From contig NZ_JAPRAT010000002.1 in assembly GCF_026805325.1 (NCBI RefSeq), forward strand, positions 153,953 through 217,952: a stretch of 64,000 nt of DNA. Direction: 5' to 3'. Numbering within the stretch: the first letter of the stretch is position 1; every line of letters starts with the position of its first letter. The translations under genes were made by a program, and so were the position numbers. This DNA comes from Natronobacillus azotifigens. Lineage in GTDB: Bacteria; Bacillota; Bacilli; Bacillales; Amphibacillaceae. The notes beneath the pieces were generated by a model. The model made no database searches, was not told where the DNA came from, and saw only the letters and a program-made list of their open reading frames with translations. This document shows positions 7,537-15,806 of this stretch, one piece after another.

Positions 7537-7989
7537 TTATCTAAAATCGTCCTCATCATCATCAAATTCTTCGTCATAATAATCACTTAATTCTTCTGAC
7601 GTTTCCATGCTGTATTCCATTCTTCGTATCGGAATAGCTTGAAGTTTCTGTTCATGTAGTTCATTTACCACATAGCGATGGTAAAATGCTTCAAAAATAC
7701 CGATTAAAATGGCTGAGAATAATGCTGCAATAAGTGGATCTCCACCAACAGTCAATACATCTGCCATTAAATAGATAACCGCAAGCGCAATACCAAAATC
7801 CACCAAAGTAGTTACTGCATTATTTGTCCTCTCGAGAATAATTAGATCACCGATAAAATAGGATACAATGCTAACCATGTTGATAAAAAGAATATATTCA
7901 ATAGCCATTCCATAAACCATTCCTAGAACGAGATACAACAATACGAATGTAGCAACAAATTTTATCGCAATTAACTTTATGTGTTCCAT
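7537..7989 (-). CDS. DUF2512 (YndM-like) membrane protein, paralogue 1
   Basis: A 150-residue protein with four predicted membrane helices (about residues 5-27, 31-50, 60-80 and 86-105). The family block YFIGDLIILERTNNAVTTLVDFGIA is at about 41-70. The tail is strongly acidic (YYDEEFDDDEDDF). DUF2512 proteins are Bacillaceae membrane proteins of unknown role. This is one of three adjacent paralogues; all share GDL-IL-RTNN and a METSEE-type motif before the acidic tail. The site GAGGAGC precedes the ATG. Confidence 0.85.
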   Translation of the reverse strand: MEHIKLIAIKFVATFVLLYLVLGMVYGMAIEYILFINMVSIVSYFIGDLIILERTNNAVTTLVDFGIALAVIYLMADVLTVGGDPLIAALFSAILIGIFEAFYHRYVVNELHEQKLQAIPIRRMEYSMETSEELSDYYDEEFDDDEDDFR

Positions 7990-8034
7990 AGATGCTCCTC
8001 TATTCTACAGTTATTTTGAGTCTTAACTATCCTA

Positions 8035-8469
8035 TCAATCTTGGTCTTCAGGTTGAAAAAACACACCTAACTCATCAGAAGATTCCATTAGATAATTTGC
8101 ACGCAACAAGGCAGCTTGTTTATTCTGGGAATAACTTAAGCCCCTAATAACAAAAGGATGGAAAAACCATTCATATAAACCAATCAAAACTGCTGAGAGC
8201 AATGCTGCTATAAATGCCTCTGTACTTGCCAACAATGCATCCGTCATGAGAAAAATAACAACAAAAGCAATACTTATATCTGCTAAAGTTGCAATCGTAT
8301 TATTTGTTCTCGAAAGTATCAGTAAGTCTCCAATGAAGTAAGCTAAAATACTGACCATATTAATAAGGACAATATCAGCGATACTAATGGTAAAACCTAT
8401 CCCTAATACGAGGAATAGTAAAATAAAAGTAGCAATAAACTTCATTCCAATTAACTTTGTATGATTCAT
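8035..8469 (-). CDS. DUF2512 (YndM-like) membrane protein, paralogue 2
   Basis: 144 residues, with four membrane helices and the shared YFIGDLLILSRTNNTIATLADI block. The tail is shorter and less acidic than in the other two (MESSDELGVFFQPEDQD). GGAGGTG lies 6 bases before the ATG. A 45-base gap separates it from paralogue 1, so they may be co-transcribed. The gap to paralogue 3 is 115 bases and may hold its own promoter. Confidence 0.85.
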   Translation of the reverse strand: MNHTKLIGMKFIATFILLFLVLGIGFTISIADIVLINMVSILAYFIGDLLILSRTNNTIATLADISIAFVVIFLMTDALLASTEAFIAALLSAVLIGLYEWFFHPFVIRGLSYSQNKQAALLRANYLMESSDELGVFFQPEDQD

Positions 8470-8584
8470 CCGAACACCTCCTACTTGCTATCATGTCATG
8501 AATATTGGAATACTATACCTTTAATCTTATAGAAACATTATTTCATGGACACTTCAGATTCGACCTGAATTGCTAAACATAAAA

Positions 8585-9037
8585 TTAAAACAATTCATCT
8601 TCATCTTCAAAATCCTCGTCATATTCAGGATGAAATTCCTCAGAAGTTTCCATATGATATTCCATTCCTCCTGAAGTTATAAAGTCCTCACTGGAAAAAT
8701 CCAACGCTTCATAAACATACTTATGGAAAAACAGTTCAAATACTCCAAGTGCCAATGCTGAGATAAAAGACGCAGTAAAAATATTTGCATCGATCGCTAT
8801 CAAATCAGTCATGAGAAAAATAACAACAAAAGCTACAATAAAATCTGCAACTGTCGCAACGGTATTATTTGTGCGTGGCAGAATGAACAAATCTCCAACT
8901 AAATAGGCTACGGTACCAATAACTAAAGTAAGCATAAACACATTCCCTAATGTAACCCCGTAGCCAAAACCTAAAACGAGATAAAGTAATCCTAATGTTG
9001 CTAAAAATTTCACAACGAATAATTGTACGTGTTTCAT
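8585..9037 (-). CDS. DUF2512 (YndM-like) membrane protein, paralogue 3
   Basis: 150 residues: four membrane helices, the YLVGDLFILPRTNNTVATVADFIVAF block, and an acidic end (EEFHPEYDEDFEDEDELF) with the METSEE motif, closest in form to paralogue 1. GGAGGTG precedes the ATG with the same GTTCAG/CGG-type spacing as paralogue 2. It lies divergently from the DUF3231 gene (76 bases from stop of the site to 9114), so the two may share a control region. Confidence 0.85.
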   Translation of the reverse strand: MKHVQLFVVKFLATLGLLYLVLGFGYGVTLGNVFMLTLVIGTVAYLVGDLFILPRTNNTVATVADFIVAFVVIFLMTDLIAIDANIFTASFISALALGVFELFFHKYVYEALDFSSEDFITSGGMEYHMETSEEFHPEYDEDFEDEDELF

Positions 9038-9173
9038 CTGAACACCTCCTACGTCTATCTTTTGTAAAAAAAAGAAAATTATACACGTTAGTGATGTAGT
9101 TTTTTAAAACATTATGAATAGGAACACCATAATAGAGAAGAATACAATCGAGTTGAAAAAAAGGAGGATTACG

Positions 9174-9686
9174 ATGGGCATTCTATCTGGTAACCCAAAG
9201 AAACAACCACTTCATTACGGAGAAATTTTCAGTTTGTGGTCCTATTTACTAACCGCCAAGGGGAATTATGCTTCATACCAAACGTTTAGTAACCATGCGG
9301 GTGACAAAGAACTGAAGCAATTACTTGATGATTTAATTCAAGGAATCAAACAAGAAACGGAAACGATTGAGGAAATATTAAAAGTAAATGGAATTGCTCT
9401 CCCCCCTGCCCCACCGGAACGATCATTAGCAAATTTGGAAGATATCCCAAGTGGAGCAAAATTTAATGATTCAGAAATAAGCGCTACTATCTCCCTGAAT
9501 ATCGGGCAAGGATTAATTGCTTGTAGCAAAATTATGGCGGAGTCGTTACGAGAAGATATCGCAATGATTTTTGGAAACTTTCATATGAATAAAGCACAAG
9601 TAGGAGCAAAAGCACTACGATTGAATAAAGAGAAAGGTTGGGTCATTCCCCCACCACTTCATGTAAAAATTCCAAATCAAGATTAA
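9174..9686 (+). CDS. DUF3231 family protein
   Basis: A 170-residue soluble, largely helical protein of the DUF3231 type, a ferritin-like helical family common in spore formers and of unknown function. Visible blocks: HYGEIFSLWSYLLTAKGNYASYQTFSNHAGD, LLDDLIQGIKQETETIEEIL, LPPAPPERS, and a second helical half. The start at 9174 follows AAGGAGG 7 bases upstream; 20 further codons upstream have no site. A strong terminator follows at once. Confidence 0.82.
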   Translation: MGILSGNPKKQPLHYGEIFSLWSYLLTAKGNYASYQTFSNHAGDKELKQLLDDLIQGIKQETETIEEILKVNGIALPPAPPERSLANLEDIPSGAKFNDSEISATISLNIGQGLIACSKIMAESLREDIAMIFGNFHMNKAQVGAKALRLNKEKGWVIPPPLHVKIPNQD

Positions 9687-9738
9687 AAAAAACAAACAAT
9701 CACTTGGGAAACATTACTCCCAGCTGATTGTTTGTTTT
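9685..9738 (+). terminator. terminator after DUF3231 gene
   Basis: AAAACAAACAATCA pairs with TGATTGTTTGTTTT, with an inner GGGA/TCCC stem. It begins at the stop codon. Confidence 0.88.
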
Positions 9739-9786
9739 AAATTTCTCAAAGCTCATTTGCTTTTATCTAATTCTATCATAAGTAAT

Positions 9787-9942
9787 GCTTTTGCCTAGGT
9801 TGAGTATGAAAAAGAGCTACAACCTCGTCGAAATAGCCACTTTTGCCTAGGTTGAACCTAAAAAACAGCTACAACCTCGTCGAAACACCCACTTTCGCCT
9901 AGGTTGAGGCCCAAATAGAGCTACAACCTCGTCAAGATACCT
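9787..9942. repeat. 52-bp tandem repeat, three units
   Basis: Three consecutive units with exactly 52-base period, each holding GCCTAGGTTGA and about 17 bases later CTACAACCTCGTC. Because AGGTTG and CAACCT are complementary, every unit can form a hairpin. The sequence between the arms varies (GTATGAAAAA, ACCTAAAAAA, GGCCCAAATA) while the arms do not. There is no open reading frame. It lies in the gap between the DUF3231 terminator and tenA. Confidence 0.85.
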
Positions 9943-10041
9943 TAGATCTTCTAGGATATAACCAAAAAATGCTCCAAACCTTAATAATAAGAAGGGTGAG
10001 TCACATTTTATAATAATATTTACTAAAAAAATATTATATTT

Positions 10042-10716
10042 TTATTTCAACAGATCAATTGGCCATTTTTCTAACTTGTAGGCCATTTCCCAGAATGAAT
10101 ATTCATATTGTGAGCTAATAATGAAATGTTCTTTCATTCGCTCTCTATCTGATTCCGTAACGGTTTCTGCAATTTGATCAAGACGATTAATTTGTTCCTC
10201 TACGGAGGCTTTAAACCACTCAGAACCATAAGTTGAGATCCACTTTTGATAGATCGGATCATCTGGACTCTTTGTTTTTAAGCGTTCTCCAATTTCATAA
10301 TACAACCAATAACATGGTAGAATCGCTGCAATAACATCACCCAAGTGCCCAAATTGTGCTGCACGAAACAAATGAGATGTATAGGCATAGGCTGTAGGTG
10401 CCGGTTTAAAATCTTTTCGCTCTTGATCTGTTATATGAAGCAATTCTGAGAACGTTCGATGTAGGCCAAGTTCTGCCTCGTATGTTCCTTGCGCGTGTGA
10501 TGCCATCCGATTCGTTATTTCTAAAGATTCTGCCTTTGCACCTCCTAGTGATTGTACACGAGCAAAAACCCCTAAATAGTATGAATCTTGCATTACATAA
10601 TAACGAAAATTCTCTAACGGTAGTGAACCATCGCCGATACCTTGTACAAAAGGATGTTGAAAACTTGCTTGCCAAATGTGATCTGCCTCTTTACGAATTT
10701 GCTCTGTAAACTTCAT
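10042..10716 (-). CDS. tenA: aminopyrimidine aminohydrolase / thiaminase II
   Basis: TenA hydrolyses amino-pyrimidine breakdown products of thiamine (salvage), and can act as thiaminase II. The protein is 224 residues. The catalytic Cys135 (ILPCYW) and Glu205 (YEYSFWE) fall at the positions known in Bacillus subtilis TenA. The start at 10716 (MKFTEQ) follows AGGAGGA; the frame to 10818 runs into the hairpin repeat and is not coding. It is a single gene here, with a TPP riboswitch upstream beyond the inserted repeat. Confidence 0.93.
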   Translation of the reverse strand: MKFTEQIRKEADHIWQASFQHPFVQGIGDGSLPLENFRYYVMQDSYYLGVFARVQSLGGAKAESLEITNRMASHAQGTYEAELGLHRTFSELLHITDQERKDFKPAPTAYAYTSHLFRAAQFGHLGDVIAAILPCYWLYYEIGERLKTKSPDDPIYQKWISTYGSEWFKASVEEQINRLDQIAETVTESDRERMKEHFIISSQYEYSFWEMAYKLEKWPIDLLK

Positions 10717-10728
10717 TGTCTCCTCCTC

Positions 10729-10909
10729 ATAAAGTGAAACTTCAATCAGTGGGGGTTTTTTAGGTATTCCCCCACTGATTGTTAGCCCTAAAGGATGACC
10801 TAAAGGCCCTTGAACCATTCGGGGTACTAGCGTCCGTTACTCCCACTTAAACAACTTGATATTATTGTTGTTTTGAAGTGGGAGTCTTACGGACGGTTGC
10901 TCCGGGATA
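10729..10909. repeat. double-hairpin interspersed repeat, copy 2
   Basis: A full 181-base copy. Stem 1 is a perfect 12-base pair (AATCAGTGGGGG / CCCCCACTGATT). Stem 2 pairs CGTCCGT and CTCCCACTT with AAGTGGGAG and ACGGACG, with a further inner AAACAAC/GTTGTTT. It starts 3 bases beyond the tenA ribosome binding site and ends against the terminator of the TPP riboswitch, so it occupies the tenA leader exactly. Confidence 0.9.
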
Positions 10910-10950
10910 AAAAAACCACTTCTAATCTAAAGACAGAAAGAAGTGGTGGT
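10909..10950 (-). terminator. terminator belonging to the TPP riboswitch
   Basis: On the minus strand ACCACTTCT, a loop, AGAAGTGGT then seven T. It follows the TPP aptamer by about 40 bases and is the probable expression platform. Confidence 0.85.
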
Positions 10951-10987
10951 TTAATCAAAAGGATATAGAACATAAACTTTTGCCCCA

Positions 10988-11076
10988 CTTCCCTACGCTA
11001 GTCTTAACTAAATCAGGTTCTAAGGGTCTTGAAGATCACTTCAATCTCAGCCATTTAAATTTCATGACACCCCTAG
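10988..11076 (-). promoter_or_regulatory. TPP riboswitch (thi box)
   Basis: Read on the minus strand the thi-box elements are in order: AGGGGTGTC, GGCTGAGA, GACCCTTAGAACCTGAT and the closing CTAGCGTAGGGAA. It is followed by the terminator at 10909-10950. TPP binding should end transcription before tenA. The hairpin repeat now separates this unit from the tenA ribosome binding site. Confidence 0.95.
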
Positions 11077-11150
11077 TGGTTTTTATTTTTATTATATTTT
11101 TCTCTTAAAAGGTTATCATTTTCCCCTTTTTTGTCAAACAAGTTGCTTGG

Positions 11151-13028
11151 TTATTTGAGCACTTTCCAAACATCGTTCGTAAAACTGATTGGGTCTTCTA
11201 CCGTTAGTCCCTCGATAAGCAATGCTTGGTTATAAAGAATATTCGTATAAGTAGCTACTTTATCTTTATCCGTTTCATGAGCTTGTTTCATTGTTTGAAA
11301 AATTTCATGATTAACGTTAATTTCTAAAATTTTATCTGCTTGAACGTTTTGATTATCAGGCATCATGCTTAGTACTTTTTCCATCTCGATTGAAATTTCC
11401 CCTTCATTACTTAAACATACTGGGTGTGTTTTTAATCGTTTGGAAGCACGTACATCGGTCACTTTATCTTTAAGAATTTCTTTCATTTCGTCAAATAGTG
11501 CTTGATCTTGATCTGTAGTTTTACTTTCCTCTTCAGAATCTTCTGCATCAAAACCTAAATCGCCACTAGAGACGGATTTAAATGATTTCCCTTCATATTC
11601 TGCCAACATTTTGATCGCAAACTCATCCACATCATCTGTGAAGTAAAGAATTTCATATCCTTTATCCAGAACGACCTCTGTTTGCGGTAAGCGTTCGATA
11701 CGTGCATTGGATTCACCCGTTGCATAATAAATGTATGATTGATCTTCTGGCATTCTCTCTACATATTCTTTTAATGTCACCAATTTTTCTTCTTTAGAAG
11801 AATAGAATAATAGCAGATCTTGTAACGTTTCTTTATTTTGTCCAAAATCACTATATACACCATATTTTAATTGGCGTCCAAACGCATCATAGAATTTTTC
11901 ATATTGTTCGCGTTCAGATCTTAATAATTTCACAAGTTCTGTTTTGATTTTTTTTACGAGATTTTTCTCGATTAATTTTAATTGACGGTCATGTTGCAAC
12001 ATCTCACGAGAAATATTTAATGATAAGTCTTCCGAATCTACTAGACCTTTAACAAAACTAAAATAATCTGGCAGCAAGTCTGCACATTTATTCATGATCA
12101 ATACGCCATTTGAATAGAGTTCTAAACCTTTTTCATAGTCAGCAGAATAATAATTATATGGCGTAGTTTCAGGAATATAAAGAATCGCTTGATAACGGAT
12201 GTTCCCATCTACACTGACGTGAATATGTTGAAGCGGTTTATCAAATCCATAGTGTTTGTCCATATAGAATTGATTGTAATCTTCTTCTGTAAGTTCAGCT
12301 TTATTCTTCTTCCAAATCGGTACCATGCTGTTAACGGTTTGTTCTTCTGTTACTTCTTCAAATTCGTCTTCTTTATCTTCTTTTGGTTTTTGTGTAGTGA
12401 GTTCCATCTTAATTGGATAACGAATAAAATCGGAATACTTTTTAACAATAGTTTTTAATTGATTTGGATCCAAAAATTGATCAAAATCGTCTTCGTCCGT
12501 ATTCTCTTTTATTGTTAAGGTTATATCCGTACCTACCGTTTCTTTTTCCGTTGGTTCAATCGTAAAACCTTCAGCACCTTCTGACTGCCAGAGGTACGCT
12601 TCCTCTGAACCTAGGGCTTTTGATACAACCGTTACTTGATCCGCAACCATAAATGCTGCATAAAATCCAACACCAAACTGACCAATGATATCATAACCAT
12701 CTTTAATCTCGTTCTCTTTTTTAAATGCTAATGAGCCACTTTTTGCAATAACGCCTAAATTGCTTTCTAGCTCTTCCTTTGTCATTCCGATTCCGGTATC
12801 TGAAATCGTTAATTGACGGTTTTCTTTATCCGTAGTGATTTTTATGTAATAATCAGACTGGTTAAATGTAATAGAGTCATCCGTTAATGCTTGATAATAC
12901 ATTTTATCAATTGCATCGCTTGCGTTCGAAATTAACTCTCTCAAAAATACTTCTCGTTGAGAATAGATGGAATTAATCATCATTTCTAGCAATCGTTTTG
13001 ATTCTGCTTCAAATTGTTGTTTAGCCAT
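11151..13028 (-). CDS. htpG: HSP90-family chaperone HtpG
   Basis: A 625-residue cytosolic chaperone. The N-terminal GHKL ATPase shows [29 protein letters not shown] (ATP/Mg), [14 protein letters not shown] and [16 protein letters not shown]. The middle segment has the conserved SREMLQ block, and the C-terminal dimerisation part ends at WKVLK. Length is normal for the family. GAGAGGG precedes the ATG. A short inverted repeat lies upstream (13063-13082). It is transcribed alone. Confidence 0.96.
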   Translation of the reverse strand: MAKQQFEAESKRLLEMMINSIYSQREVFLRELISNASDAIDKMYYQALTDDSITFNQSDYYIKITTDKENRQLTISDTGIGMTKEELESNLGVIAKSGSLAFKKENEIKDGYDIIGQFGVGFYAAFMVADQVTVVSKALGSEEAYLWQSEGAEGFTIEPTEKETVGTDITLTIKENTDEDDFDQFLDPNQLKTIVKKYSDFIRYPIKMELTTQKPKEDKEDEFEEVTEEQTVNSMVPIWKKNKAELTEEDYNQFYMDKHYGFDKPLQHIHVSVDGNIRYQAILYIPETTPYNYYSADYEKGLELYSNGVLIMNKCADLLPDYFSFVKGLVDSEDLSLNISREMLQHDRQLKLIEKNLVKKIKTELVKLLRSEREQYEKFYDAFGRQLKYGVYSDFGQNKETLQDLLLFYSSKEEKLVTLKEYVERMPEDQSYIYYATGESNARIERLPQTEVVLDKGYEILYFTDDVDEFAIKMLAEYEGKSFKSVSSGDLGFDAEDSEEESKTTDQDQALFDEMKEILKDKVTDVRASKRLKTHPVCLSNEGEISIEMEKVLSMMPDNQNVQADKILEINVNHEIFQTMKQAHETDKDKVATYTNILYNQALLIEGLTVEDPISFTNDVWKVLK

Positions 13029-13062
13029 ATTGTTCTCCCTCTCTTAATGATATTATTAGCAG

Positions 13063-13082
13063 TCAGCACCATCGAGTGCTAA
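13063..13082. promoter_or_regulatory. inverted repeat upstream of htpG
   Basis: TTAGCAC and GTGCTGA on the minus strand, spaced by 6 bases. The half-sites resemble CIRCE (TTAGCACTC), but CIRCE has 9-base arms with a 9-base gap, so this is not a standard HrcA site. It could be a degenerate operator. Confidence 0.35.
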
Positions 13083-13131
13083 CAATCTCTTTTTTATCAT
13101 AAATAATCAAAGATGTCAACGAATACAAATG

Positions 13132-13167
13132 AAAACGCAGGGTATGAAAGCAACCCTGCGTTTTTTT
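13132..13167. terminator. bidirectional hairpin terminator
   Basis: AACGCAGGGT, 9-base loop, ACCCTGCGTT then T on the plus strand, and AAAA on the other side. It probably ends the IDEAL-protein transcript. Confidence 0.75.
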
Positions 13168-13187
13168 ATGGTATTTTGTTGGATGTA

Positions 13188-13547
13188 TTAATTAGCTGTA
13201 GTATAGTTCAAGATCTCTTCTGTTGAAGAATCATTTTGGATTTGAATGTATTGTGCAGTTAATTCGTCAAACCATGCTTTATCATTTGTTAAAAGTGCAA
13301 GGTCGATCAATTGTGCTAATTCTTGAACAGAATAATTTGAGTTTGACTCTTGCATTGTTAACTTCGACTGATTCACTTGAATACTATGACCTGTTAACAT
13401 GTCATTATCACTCATTATTACACGTAACTGTAACATATTTTCCTCTTCTGTGTCTTTTTCAATAAAACCGAGAATTCGTTGACCTTTACTTGATTCTGTT
13501 TCTACCCAATCGCCCACTTGAATAGACTTGTAACGATTTTTTTCCAT
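13188..13547 (-). CDS. IDEAL-domain protein
   Basis: A 119-residue protein. The first 60 residues (IQVGDWVETESSKGQRILGFIE) look like a small beta-barrel. The C-terminal part (SVQELAQLIDLALLTNDKAWFDELTAQYIQI) matches the IDEAL domain, a short helical module of Firmicute proteins. The role is not established. AAGGTGG lies upstream of the ATG. It stands alone, with a terminator after it and a 240-base gap to the dapA leader. Confidence 0.75.
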   Translation of the reverse strand: MEKNRYKSIQVGDWVETESSKGQRILGFIEKDTEEENMLQLRVIMSDNDMLTGHSIQVNQSKLTMQESNSNYSVQELAQLIDLALLTNDKAWFDELTAQYIQIQNDSSTEEILNYTTAN

Positions 13548-13783
13548 GCTTTGACACCACCTTTATGAATAATTAATTTCCAAATATTTAAATTGACAGA
13601 ATAATTTGAATCGTCAATTAAAATAGTTAATTGTTATTTTATTCTTAAAAGTGAAAACTGTCAATGATCTTGCTTGAAATAGTTACACATTTTTTCTTAT
13701 TAATAAGATTTACTAATTGTTCGGCTCAAAATTTCTCCATGTTTATCCATGTACTATTACTTAGACAGATTATCAAAAACGTA

Positions 13784-13812
13784 TTGTAATCCCGTTACTA
13801 ATTTGGTATAGT
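13784..13812 (+). promoter_or_regulatory. sigma-A-type promoter for dapA
   Basis: TTGTAA, 17 bases, TATAGT, ending about 35 bases before the lysine riboswitch. Confidence 0.6.
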
Positions 13813-13846
13813 GGACACAAATTCATTTACTTCAATTTAATTTGAA

Positions 13847-14085
13847 GTGAGTATAGAGGTGCGAAGAACAATAGTAAGCAATAGGAAGTCAGTGAGGACT
13901 AGTGAATATTGTTGAAAGGGTGATTCGCCGAAGTAAGCAGAAGCTCATTTATTCTGCTCACTGGTGCAGTATTGAATAAATACCGTACTGTCATATAGTA
14001 CTTGTGCTATATGGAGGGCTATCTCACGCATCATCGTGTAATAATATTTGGTGCAGTAGCGATTAGCTTTCGTTACTGCTTTTTG
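13847..14085 (+). promoter_or_regulatory. lysine riboswitch (L box) and terminator
   Basis: Conserved lysine-aptamer blocks appear in order: GAGGTGCGAAGAAC, AGTAAGCAATAGGAAGT, GTGAAAGGG-type TTGAAAGGGTGA, TTCGCCGAAG, ACTGGTGC, ACTGTCATA and TATGGAGGGCTATCTC. P1 can form between 13847-13856 and 14019-14027. A terminator follows at 14053-14085 (GCAGTA-CG stem, T5). Lysine should stop transcription before dapA. A second segment (14099-14107) competes with P1; see findings. Confidence 0.95.
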
Positions 14086-14171
14086 TGTTATTTATCAAGA
14101 GATAGCCACCTTCTTGCGTTCGTGTCTGACACGATTTTAACGTAATTTATTTTAAAACAGAGGTGGTAATT

Positions 14172-15059
14172 ATGGATTTTGGCAGAGTAATAACAGCAAT
14201 GGTTACCCCGTTTAATCAGCGGGATGAGATTGATTTTGGACAAGCAGAACGGTTGATTGATTACCTAATTACGAATGGATCAGACGCATTAGTCGTAAAT
14301 GGAACAACTGGAGAATCACCTACTTTATCAAAGGAAGAAAAAATTTCTTTTCTTAAATTTGTCGTCAACTACGTTAACAAGCGCGTTCCCATCATTGCCG
14401 GAACAGGTTCAAATAACACGACGGAATCGATCTCTCTAACTAGAGAAGCGGAAAAAATAGGTGTAGATGGGATCATGCTAGTGACTCCCTATTATAATAA
14501 ACCATCACAAGAAGGCATGTATCAGCACTTCTTAGCAATCGCGAATGCGACAACATTGCCTGTCATGCTTTATAACATTCCTGGCCGAAGTGTCGTGAAC
14601 TTAGCGGTAGATACCGTTATTCGTTTGTCTAAGGTTGATAATATCATTGCCATTAAAGAAGCGAGTGGAAATTTAGATGCAATTGGCATGATCGTTGCAC
14701 AAACACCGGCTGATTTTTACTTGTATAGTGGTGATGATAACTTGACGTTGCCGATACTAGCTCTTGGTGGCCATGGAGTTGTCTCTGTTTCTTCTCATAT
14801 CGTGGGTCGAGAAATGAAACAAATGACTGATGCTTATTTAGCTGGTGAAGTTGAAAAAGCAACGCAAATACATCAAGATATTTCATCAATAATGAAAACT
14901 CTATTCATCGCACCGAACCCAACAGCAGTAAAAGAAGCACTAGCGATGATTGGACTTCGTGTAGGCTCTGTACGCCTGCCGCTAATCCCGCTTAACCAAA
15001 GTGAACGTGCAATATTACATGAAGCGCTGCATTCACTTCAACAACATAAAGTTAGTTAA
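14172..15059 (+). CDS. dapA: 4-hydroxy-tetrahydrodipicolinate synthase
   Basis: DapA condenses pyruvate and aspartate semialdehyde, the first committed step to lysine and to dipicolinate of spores. The 295-residue TIM barrel shows GTTGESPTL (Thr45/46), Tyr134 and Arg139 in YNIPGRS, and the Schiff-base Lys162 in AIKEASG. The ATG at 14172 is chosen for spacing to AGAGGTGG; a GTG at 14163 lies inside that site. It stands alone under the lysine riboswitch, directly followed by a group II intron remnant. Confidence 0.95.
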   Translation: MDFGRVITAMVTPFNQRDEIDFGQAERLIDYLITNGSDALVVNGTTGESPTLSKEEKISFLKFVVNYVNKRVPIIAGTGSNNTTESISLTREAEKIGVDGIMLVTPYYNKPSQEGMYQHFLAIANATTLPVMLYNIPGRSVVNLAVDTVIRLSKVDNIIAIKEASGNLDAIGMIVAQTPADFYLYSGDDNLTLPILALGGHGVVSVSSHIVGREMKQMTDAYLAGEVEKATQIHQDISSIMKTLFIAPNPTAVKEALAMIGLRVGSVRLPLIPLNQSERAILHEALHSLQQHKVS

Positions 15060-15061
15060 TA

Positions 15062-15161
15062 AATCGATTTTGTAGGAGAGAGTAACTCCCGTCCTCTCAC
15101 ACCGCCGTATGTACCGTTCGGTATACGGCGGTTTCATTTAAGTCCAACGTACAGTTTGATG
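15062..15161 (-). mobile_element. group II intron 3' end, remnant
   Basis: Read on the minus strand this segment has the end pattern of bacterial group II introns: the hairpin ACCGCCGTAT / ATACGGCGGT, then GTGTGAGAGGACGGGAGTTA and the ending CTCTCCTAC. It follows the stop codon of the truncated intron reverse transcriptase at 15162. It starts 3 bases after the dapA stop codon. The hairpin may now serve as the dapA terminator. No 5' half of the intron is present. Confidence 0.7.
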
Positions 15162-15340
15162 TCACCTACCAAATAGACTCTTTAACCCTTGAATTGACCA
15201 ATATTTATTATCAAGCGCCCTGTTCATTATAGGGCGCTTTGATATTCTCCAATGGGCTTTCCTTGTATTCGCCCATTCCCATGCTTTATCTGGATCGATG
15301 CCGCATCTTATTACATTCTCCTCATTCTTTTTTATTTCCT
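15162..15340 (-). pseudogene. group II intron reverse transcriptase/maturase, C-terminal fragment
   Basis: The minus-strand frame ending at 15162 reads CGIDPDKAWEWANTRKAHWR, then ISKRPIMNRALDNKYWSIQG and LKSLFGR. This is the C-terminal part of a group II intron-encoded LtrA-type protein. A stop codon or frameshift breaks it near 15330, upstream of which only a Lys-rich scrap remains. The reverse transcriptase domain is absent, so the element is inactive. Confidence 0.8.
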
Positions 15341-15490
15341 TTCACTTTTTTTAACGAATAATACGTAATCTTCTTCTTATTCAGGCATCTAAATTCTTGA
15401 ATATTGGATTTGGAAATACGTAATACGCAAGTGTATATTGTCTTTCTGTCGTAATTTGCACATTGTAACCAGCTTTCCAATCTTTTTCAA

Positions 15491-15745
15491 TTGAATTTTT
15501 GTTTGATCTTCGAAAACAAGAACTGGTATCAAGTACTTCAAAGTAAGAAAGCGAATGATTGTCCAGAAAAGAATGCCGTCTATCTTTTTTTAAACAAGTC
15601 TACCTTTGCTTGGAGAAGGTTTTTACTATTTTTAAGTGCTCATACCATTGAAAAAGCAACCAACTTAACGAGTTATGATCGCCCCAAAGTATTGATTGTC
15701 GATGATTCTTCGTATGATCGTAACCGTAGTAAATTTTACTTGTAG
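15491..15745 (+). pseudogene. IS4-type transposase, N-terminal fragment
   Basis: An 84-codon frame: IFENKNWYQVLQSKKANDCP, KNAVYLFLNKSTFAWRRFLL, and PKVLIVDDSSYDRNRSKF, typical of the N-terminal part of IS4-superfamily transposases up to the first catalytic Asp (VDDS). It stops straight after that motif, so three quarters of the enzyme is missing. No ribosome binding site or terminal inverted repeats are seen. It adjoins the group II intron scrap. Confidence 0.72.
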
Positions 15746-15806
15746 AATATCCAGATATATATTATTAATTTATGGAATATAATACAAAATATTGGAGGAA
15801 TGAATT

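Noticed and set aside
7351..7590. 79-residue plus-strand frame
   Set aside because: No ribosome binding site, and it runs antisense into the DUF2512 tail.
9787..9942. CRISPR array
   Set aside because: Only three 52-base units; the variable part is about ten bases and no cas genes are present.
10717..10818. N-terminal extension of TenA
   Set aside because: The extension is translated repeat sequence and the ribosome binding site lies inside it, directly before the TenA start.
13063..13082. CIRCE element upstream of htpG
   Set aside because: Half-sites resemble CIRCE, but arm length (7) and gap (6) differ from the 9-9-9 form, so it is listed only as an inverted repeat.
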